From: an uncultured Bacteroidota bacterium
Lineage (GTDB): Bacteria; Bacteroidota; Bacteroidia; Flavobacteriales; UA16
Assembly: GCA_902535565.1 (NCBI GenBank)
Contig: CACAUH010000042.1
Location: forward strand, 1-11,736
Length of the DNA: 11,736 nucleotides
Direction of reading: 5' to 3'
A model generated the notes under the pieces. The model was not told the DNA's origin and searched no databases. It was given only the letters and a program-made list of their open reading frames with translations. The position numbers were made by a program, and so were the translations under genes. Each line of letters begins with the position of its first letter. Position 1 is the stretch's first letter. Below are positions 6,505-11,736 of this stretch, piece after piece.

Positions 6505-7758
6505 ATGACCCGAACCCTTCTCGCACTCGCGGCCACTGTCGCGGCACTCACTCCCGTGCGCTCCCAGTCCGAATGCGACGGACAGCGCTATCGCTATACC
6601 TCCGCTTACGACAACGTGTCCGTCTCCGAAAACCACGTCTACGGGAGCAACACCAATGTCTTTGGCGCAGATACAGAACTGAGGTTCGACTTCTACGAAG
6701 CTGTGGGCAACGCAGAAACAGACCGTCCACTGCTCATCATTGCTCACGGGGGCTTCTTTCTGACGGGTTCCAAACAAGGACCCGAAATCGTGCCTTTGTG
6801 CGAGGACTTTGCCCGCATGGGCTATGCGGTGGCCAGCATCTCCTACAGACTGGGCATCCTGAACATCTTCGAACTTGAAAACGAACTCATCGATGCGGTG
6901 TGGCGCGCCGTTCACGATGGCCGTGCCGCTGTCCGCTACTTCCGGAAATCTGTCGAGGAGGAGGGCAACCCGTGGGGCATCGACTCCGACCGAATCTACA
7001 TGGGGGGCATTTCAGCAGGGGCCTTCCTCGCCCTCCATCACGCCTATGTCGATGACGATTCTGAGGTGCCGACCAGCATCAACCAGTCCCAATCCGGAAT
7101 GGGGGGCGGCCTCGAAGGCGAGTCGGGAAACCCCGGATACAGCTCACAGGTCGCCGGCATCTTCAACATCTCTGGCGCCCTCAAGGATGCTGGGTGGATG
7201 CAACCCGACGACGAACCCTTGGTCTCCATCCACGGCACCAACGACGGCACCGTGCCCTATGGCACAGGCTCTGTTTCGCTGATCGGAATACCCGTCACAG
7301 AGGTCAATGGAAGTGCCACCATACATGAAGAAGCAGACGACATAGGCCTGGACCATTGCTTCATCACCATCGAAGGCGCAGGCCACGTGCCTCACGTGAC
7401 CAGTGGAGATGCATATGACGTGACCGTGTCCACCATCGCCGGGGCCCTCTCCTCTTGGATCTGCGAATCCTACGAAGACCAATGCGGAGAGTATGACTAC
7501 ACCAGCAGCGTCACTGAACACACTGCCGTGAAGGTGAACATGTATCCCAACCCGAGTGAAAACGGAAAGGTCACCGTGTCACAAACGAACGCAGAAGGCC
7601 CTTGGCAAGCGCGCATCCTCGACATGCAAGGCCGCGTGGTCAATACGCAAATCCATGTCGGACCGCAGGCGACGTTGAAGCTCAGCACGCTGCCGATGGG
7701 GCTCTATGTTATCGAGGTCGCTGAATGGGGCTGGCGCCAGCCACTGGTCCTGCGCTAA
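6505..7758 (+). CDS. Secreted alpha/beta-hydrolase (carboxylesterase/lipase-like) with T9SS sorting tail
   Basis: A 417-residue exported hydrolase. Residues 1-21 form a signal peptide ending V-R-S-Q. The catalytic domain shows the oxyanion-hole motif H81-G-G83-F-F, the nucleophile elbow G168-I-S170-A-G172, the acid D247 in H-G-T-N-D-G-T-V-P and the base H294 in G-A-G-H-V-P-H. The triad S170-D247-H294 is therefore complete. This pattern is that of carboxylesterase-type serine hydrolases that cut ester bonds; feruloyl or acetyl esters are possible substrates but not shown. Residues about 342-417 are a T9SS type A sorting tail (N-M-Y-P-N-P-S). The ATG at 6505 was chosen because the signal peptide begins there; an earlier TTG at 6469 in frame would put a polar stretch before it. 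The gene converges with the CotH-type gene, only 13 bases between the stops. Confidence 0.85.
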   Translation: MTRTLLALAATVAALTPVRSQSECDGQRYRYTSAYDNVSVSENHVYGSNTNVFGADTELRFDFYEAVGNAETDRPLLIIAHGGFFLTGSKQGPEIVPLCEDFARMGYAVASISYRLGILNIFELENELIDAVWRAVHDGRAAVRYFRKSVEEEGNPWGIDSDRIYMGGISAGAFLALHHAYVDDDSEVPTSINQSQSGMGGGLEGESGNPGYSSQVAGIFNISGALKDAGWMQPDDEPLVSIHGTNDGTVPYGTGSVSLIGIPVTEVNGSATIHEEADDIGLDHCFITIEGAGHVPHVTSGDAYDVTVSTIAGALSSWICESYEDQCGEYDYTSSVTEHTAVKVNMYPNPSENGKVTVSQTNAEGPWQARILDMQGRVVNTQIHVGPQATLKLSTLPMGLYVIEVAEWGWRQPLVLR

Positions 7759-7771
7759 AACAGGCGCTGAC

Positions 7772-9649
7772 TCAGTGGACAAGGAGCTTCATGGCCCGTC
7801 CATTGTCCGCTGAAATCAAGAACATGCCCCGATGCCAGTCGCTGACGTCGATGGGCTGTCCCGTCCACCACACTTCCCGGACAAACCGGCCCTGTGCATC
7901 GCGCACCTGAAGGCGGGTCTGCTCCGCACAGTTCAGCACCCGAAACGACCCCTGCGCCGGGTTAGGAGCAAGCGTCCACCCTTCGTTTTGGGCATCGTGA
8001 AACGCGAAGGCTTCCTCGGTACCGACCAAGTCGCCATAAACGAAGTACTCGTATTCGGCGCGCTCCGGCATCAGTTTGACCGCCTCCGAATTGGAAGCGC
8101 GGACGTAAAACAAAAACGGCTCCTCTGCCCCGTCCGGAATGGCAACTGAGTACACCCCGTCTCCGGCCTCGACATCGCCCATGGTCCCGTTGTCCGACAT
8201 CGCCATGCTCTGGAAGTCTCCAGCGTATGGCGGGTTGGTCCACATCAATTCAACAGACTCCGCATTCAATGCGCTAGCCTGTATGACGCCCCCAACCGCC
8301 TCCACCTCCCCGATGGTCGGCGTCAGCACGTTGATTTCCGGATGCGCAGAGAGAAAGGCAACCCGGGGTTCTATTGTACTGATGATTCCAGCAAAGCCCC
8401 AATCCGCCCAAAATGCCTGGTCCACATTTTCGTAGAACTGCCAAGGCCCAAACAGGCTGTTGCCATCGCTCACGGCGGCATCTGCCACCAACGCCTGCAT
8501 GGCGTCAATCTCCTGATTCAGCGAGGCCACATCCATCGACTCATTCAGAATGGTTCTGATGTGGGCCAAATACAGTCTGCGGTATTCTGGCTGACTGAAC
8601 AGGTAGTCTGTGAGCGGCCGAGGGGACCATTGCCATCCGCCTGAGAAAAACGGATCGAAGTGATACACATCGTTGGGACTCCAGAAGCTGTAACCCAGGA
8701 TGGCACCCACAAAGGAGTTGTCCAAGTCCCAGGGAATCATCTGAAATCGGTTCTCCTCGTCCTCGTAGAGGTAGTAGTTGTGGACGTAGTAGCCGTTGTA
8801 TGTATCCAAATTGCTGACCACTGCGTTCACCGCCAATGCCCAAAGAACGCGGTCGATGTTGAGGACATCACCTAGGTTCTCCGGATTGAAATGCAGCGTG
8901 GTGATGAGGTTTAACAGGTCGTACCAACCCTCTTCCGACTTCATCGTGTAGCTGTCGTAATAGGACTCCACATTGGGCCCGAGGTAATCGAGATTGGGCT
9001 CTCCCCCTGGTGTTCCCGGACCACTCTCACTGCAAAAAACACCGGCCCCATCGCACTTAAACAGAACCCCATCGTCCTCACCGAAGTGCTTCTCGACGAA
9101 CTGCTTATTGATGCTTTCTGTGTTCACATAGAGCCCAGTGTAGTTGTCTTGGGTATACAGCTTAACCAAGTTTATTTGCGGTGTGGGTAGGTATTTCCGG
9201 TAAATCCGACTTGCCAAGTACTCCTTGCAATAGGTAGGGTCCATCCACGAATTGGCGAGCTTGACCTTGTTGTACCCCATCAGTTGCTGACCCAAAACCC
9301 AGTGGTTGAAGTCCAGGTTGTACGGAAGCTTCACGCTTCCAATCTCCAGAGGCAAACAGAAGGTCGAGTTTCCCTTGTAACGCGTCCCCACAGTGCCCAG
9401 AACCTCTCCATCCATCTCCACGGTTGCTGGGATGCGCAAAGAAGGGTTGTTGAAGAACGCATCGACCAAGACATCGTGATAGTTGTCGTCCTGAAACGTG
9501 ACGTGCATTTCGCGCAGAATCGAAGGGTCATACAGCCCCCCGGGAGCATCATACAGTGCCTGGGGGTTGTACACGGAAATGGATTGAGACCATGCAGGAC
9601 CCACCGCGAAACACAAGCACACAAGCAAAAACAATTGCAACACCTTCAT
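7772..9649 (-). CDS. Secreted CotH kinase family protein with T9SS sorting tail
   Basis: A 625-residue exported protein with a signal peptide at 1-22 (ending P-A-W-S-Q). The CotH domain runs from about 48 to 430. Landmarks are R90-Y-K-G-N-S95, N-L-D282-T-Y with H-N291-Y-Y-L-Y behind it, and P-W-D308-L-D310. These Asp and Asn residues are those expected for ATP and metal binding in the CotH atypical kinase fold, first known from Bacillus spore coats. A beta-rich stretch with G-D-V-E-A-G-D-G-V-Y-S-V follows, a repeat type often appended to CotH proteins. Residues about 558-625 are a T9SS tail beginning W-T-L-A-P-N-P-A-Q-G. Whether it phosphorylates anything outside the cell is unknown; polysaccharide-related roles are also discussed for such proteins. 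The 157 bases before its start, shared with the divergent gene at 9807, show no convincing promoter. Confidence 0.88.
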   Translation of the reverse strand: MKVLQLFLLVCLCFAVGPAWSQSISVYNPQALYDAPGGLYDPSILREMHVTFQDDNYHDVLVDAFFNNPSLRIPATVEMDGEVLGTVGTRYKGNSTFCLPLEIGSVKLPYNLDFNHWVLGQQLMGYNKVKLANSWMDPTYCKEYLASRIYRKYLPTPQINLVKLYTQDNYTGLYVNTESINKQFVEKHFGEDDGVLFKCDGAGVFCSESGPGTPGGEPNLDYLGPNVESYYDSYTMKSEEGWYDLLNLITTLHFNPENLGDVLNIDRVLWALAVNAVVSNLDTYNGYYVHNYYLYEDEENRFQMIPWDLDNSFVGAILGYSFWSPNDVYHFDPFFSGGWQWSPRPLTDYLFSQPEYRRLYLAHIRTILNESMDVASLNQEIDAMQALVADAAVSDGNSLFGPWQFYENVDQAFWADWGFAGIISTIEPRVAFLSAHPEINVLTPTIGEVEAVGGVIQASALNAESVELMWTNPPYAGDFQSMAMSDNGTMGDVEAGDGVYSVAIPDGAEEPFLFYVRASNSEAVKLMPERAEYEYFVYGDLVGTEEAFAFHDAQNEGWTLAPNPAQGSFRVLNCAEQTRLQVRDAQGRFVREVWWTGQPIDVSDWHRGMFLISADNGRAMKLLVH

Positions 9650-9890
9650 GACAGAAAGTTACGCCCGCGACTCAAGATGGATAGTATTAGGGTGACCAGC
9701 CCTTCAACCAGTGCAGGTTCATACCTCGAATGCACCCCAGTTTTCCGTATCTTCTTTTGGCCAAATCGTGCACATCACCTCAGACGTTGCCAGCCTCAAC
9801 AGACGCATGAACCTGATTTCATCGCTTCGCTCTGTTTTTATTGCATTCAGCACATGCTGCATGTCCTCCACCGTGCATGCCGCCATTGAA

Positions 9891-10022
9891 GGGTGCACCG
9901 ACCCCACCGCGTGCAACTACAATGCCGATGCCACCGTTGACGATGGGTCTTGCGTCCCCATGGGGTGCATGGATTCAGATGGCCTGAATTTCAACCCCAA
10001 CGCAGGATGCCAGACCACCTGC
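9891..10022 (+). repeat. Two N-terminal GCTDP..DDGSC modules
   Basis: The first module (9891-9953) is canonical: GCTDPTACNYN, then VDDGSC. The second (9963-10022) is worn: GCMDSDGLNFNPNAG with QTTC where DDGSC is expected. The modules directly follow the signal peptide. Confidence 0.75.
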
Positions 10023-10628
10023 ATTTATCCGGGAGACTGCGGCCTGAGCGTCACCATCAACACCCAAATCGCGTATGGTTTCAGCGACGCGTTCGGGCTC
10101 GCTCAAGCCGATGTGCACATGCCCATGGACCTGCTGGACATCAGCGAATCCATGATGATGATTGTCGGGGGAGACGACAATGCCAACGGGGCCACAGGCC
10201 CCAACAGTGACCACCACATCCTCTGGGTCGCCCAAGAAAACATCAGCATTCAATTTGCCTTTGCTGTCGCATCGTGGGACGCAGGCATCCAGTATGACTG
10301 GCCCTATTACGCCATCAACGGAGACACCATCCTCCTCAATTAGGATGCTGGGGATGATCCTTTTCTCGGGTTCTGGATGGTGGAAAACGCCAATTGGAAC
10401 CCCAACATCGATCTCATGGTCCCCAACCCGGACGCCATCCCTTATCCTGGGTTTGGGGCGAATCAGGTGTTTTCACCCATGCTGCTGAAAACCCCATTGG
10501 AACTAACAGAAGGAGACACACTGACCATTGGGGTTCATTCCGCTGACAACGAGTATGGAGAAGTGGTATTGGCCCTGACCGGGATGCTCTGGACCGCACA
10601 TTGCACGCCTGAACCTGAGGACATGTGG

Positions 10629-10691
10629 GGATGCAAGGAGGTCGCAGTCTGCAACTTCGACCCCTTCGCAGGCTGCGACGACGGGTCCTGT
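10629..10691 (+). repeat. Central GC..NFDP..DDGSC module
   Basis: One 21-residue module beginning GCKEVAVCNFDP and ending CDDGSC separates the two unknown domains of the broken gene. Confidence 0.7.
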
Positions 10692-11117
10692 GCCTTTTCC
10701 GAGCCCAGCGTCGACATCACCACCCACCCCTGGAGCATCCACTCCACCCCCAATGACGAGTGCTCCAGCTGGAGCTCTTCATTCACCATCCAACTTGAGC
10801 CGGACGGAACAGCGTGGTACGTCTTCCTCTACGACCAGCACCCGCTCTTCGGCCAGCCCCAACCCTGCGGTGTCTGGAGCATGTGCGGGGACCAGTTCTA
10901 CCTCTACGGGACCGCTGAACCCTTCAGCTTCCAATGGAACGGGTCCACCTATCCCATGAACCCAAACAACAACGTTTGGACAGGGACCTTCATATACGGG
11001 CCCACCGCTTCGCAAATCGAAATCTGGAGTGATGGGTATGTTGCGCACATTGCAGGAACCGCATCCAACGCCGAGACCGGAGACAACTGGTGCTTTGAAA
11101 TGCTCTGGCGGGTCATA

Positions 11118-11348
11118 GACTGCATGGACCCCGTGGCCTACAATTACAACGTCTAAGCCCTCCTTGAATCGGGGTGCTGTGTCTACGAATTGACCAACGT
11201 CCCAGGTTGCACTGATGCCAATGCCGTCAACTACCAGCCACTTGCAACATACGACGATGGATCCTGCATCAACAACGAGACCACCGGGTGCACTTATTCC
11301 AGCGCGCTCAATTTCAACCCCGATGCGCAGCTCGACGACGGATCCTGC
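11118..11348 (+). repeat. Three C-terminal Cys modules, first one disrupted
   Basis: Module 4 (11118-11180) holds the TAA stop right after YNYNV and ends ESGCC instead of DDGSC. Module 5 (11205-11267) begins GCTDANAVNYQ and module 6 (11286-11348) GCTYSSALNFNP; both end DDGSC. Modules 5 and 6 are intact although they lie beyond the stop. Confidence 0.75.
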
Positions 11349-11485
11349 GCCTTTGAGGCAATATCGAACCCCTGTCCTGCAGACGTGGACCTCAACGGGA
11401 TTGTCTCCATTCCGGACTTGCTGATTATCCTGGGCTCGTTTGGTGACACCTGTGAGTAAATCCGAGGTAGATTAAACGTACACTG

Positions 11486-11736
11486 TCATTCAGAGGCCCC
11501 TTCCTCTGTGGAAATTCCGCTGGCGCGATCGATGAGATCCTCCATCATTTCCTCGCCTTTCTGGTCGGGCGGACCTCCTTGAGCGCGGGAAAATCCGTAA
11601 GGCTGGTCCAGCCCGTTGTCGACCAGTGAAAAACGGAAGATATAGTCGTCCGCTGCCTCGCCGCGGCCGCTGAAGGTTCCGAACCGGAGGTCGTTGAGCT
11701 GGAGTGATCCATCCTCGCGCACAACAACGTTAAAGC
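11486..11736 (-). CDS. 3' part of an unidentified gene, open to the window edge
   Basis: The frame is open from the right edge (codons read from base 11734) to TGA at 11486-11488, giving at least 83 residues. A GTG at 11722 is in frame but need not be the start, since the frame continues past it off the edge. The visible part includes F-G-T-F-S-G-R-G and D-Y-I-F-R-F-S-L-V-D, then a Glu- and Asp-rich end (E-E-M-M-E-D-L-I-D-R). I recognise no family; the composition suits a cytoplasmic or periplasmic protein. It converges with the broken repeat-protein gene, 26 bases away. Confidence 0.55.
   Translation of the reverse strand, partial: FNVVVREDGSLQLNDLRFGTFSGRGEAADDYIFRFSLVDNGLDQPYGFSRAQGGPPDQKGEEMMEDLIDRASGISTEEGASE
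11491..11508. terminator. 6-bp inverted repeat at the convergent junction
   Basis: CAGAGG at 11491-11496 pairs with CCTCTG at 11503-11508 around CCCCTT. It lies in the last codons of the - strand gene, 31 bases after the + strand stop, so it could end + strand transcripts. No T-tract follows; chance is possible. Confidence 0.22.

Larger units (their letters stand above)
9807..11459 (+). pseudogene. Secreted DDGSC-repeat protein gene interrupted by two in-frame stop codons
   Basis: From the ATG at 9807 one reading frame runs 551 codons to TGAGTAA's TAA at 11457-11459, broken by TAG at 10341-10343 and TAA at 11154-11156. Homology-like pattern continues across both: the codons after TAG carry on the same domain, and the TAA falls inside a repeat. 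The start encodes a signal peptide (MNLISSLRS, hydrophobic core, V-H-A-A). Then come two Cys modules, an unknown domain of about 200 residues, one module, a second unknown domain rich in Trp and Tyr, three more modules, and a short end with D-V-D-L-N-G-I-V-S-I-P-D-L-L, like a dockerin or EF-hand calcium loop. No T9SS tail is seen. As it stands only a 178-residue fragment could be made. The pieces after the stops have no signal peptide. Recent decay is the best reading; a base-call error or strain-specific allele is possible. Confidence 0.7.

Noticed and set aside
9284..9889. 201-codon + strand frame opposite the CotH gene start
   Set aside because: Antisense to the signal peptide and CotH domain of a well-supported gene.
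10341..11156. Stop-codon recoding or programmed read-through at TAG and TAA
   Set aside because: TAA ends several intact genes here, the two stops differ, neither has a known leaky context, and the repeat around TAA is also worn. Decay or base error is simpler.
9891..11348. CRISPR array or DNA-level tandem repeat
   Set aside because: The repetition is at protein level (Cys modules); the DNA units differ and have no constant spacing.
1..11736. tRNA, rRNA, insertion sequence or phage genes
   Set aside because: No cloverleaf, rRNA segment, transposase, integrase or terminal inverted repeats were found.

Overview
The window looks like chromosomal DNA of a Bacteroidota bacterium, most likely a marine-type Flavobacteriales member with a fairly high GC content. 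Three secreted proteins end in type IX secretion (T9SS type A) sorting tails with the YPNPS/APNPA signature. One broken gene carries the Cys-rich 'GCTDP..NYN..DDGSC' modules seen in Flavobacteriales surface proteins. Starts lack clear Shine-Dalgarno sequences, and the best promoter found matches the Bacteroidota form (TTG, 19 bases, TAnnTTTG). The lineage is inferred from these traits; no rRNA or marker gene is present.

Left part (1-2457, + strand): the end of an unidentified upstream gene, then a MerC-domain membrane protein, a GNAT acetyltransferase and a CobW/COG0523 GTPase. A TGCAACTT element lies about 55-60 bases upstream of both the MerC gene and the GTPase gene. At the MerC gene it forms a palindrome over the -33 element of the predicted promoter. 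I read this as a probable metal (zinc) starvation module under a Fur-family repressor such as Zur. The GTPase lacks most of the CxCC metal motif normal for its family.

Middle (2533-5674, - strand): a CrtI/CrtD-type carotenoid desaturase lies downstream of a small multi-pass membrane protein and a secreted T9SS cargo protein of unknown function. The membrane protein gene as written runs 83 bases into the desaturase gene. Removing one base in an A6 run gives a much more natural end before the desaturase start, so a frameshift is likely.

Right part (5928-11736): trmL (tRNA wobble 2'-O-methyltransferase) and a secreted alpha/beta-hydrolase esterase with a T9SS tail, both on + ; then, convergent on - , a CotH-type secreted kinase-fold protein with a T9SS tail. 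Divergent from that is a secreted DDGSC-repeat protein gene on + that stays in one reading frame for 551 codons but holds two nonsense codons (TAG and TAA). The window ends in the 3' part of an unidentified - strand gene. There is no tRNA, rRNA, CRISPR array, insertion sequence or phage gene. Apart from the MerC/GTPase pair, the genes look like an ordinary mixed housekeeping and secretome neighbourhood.
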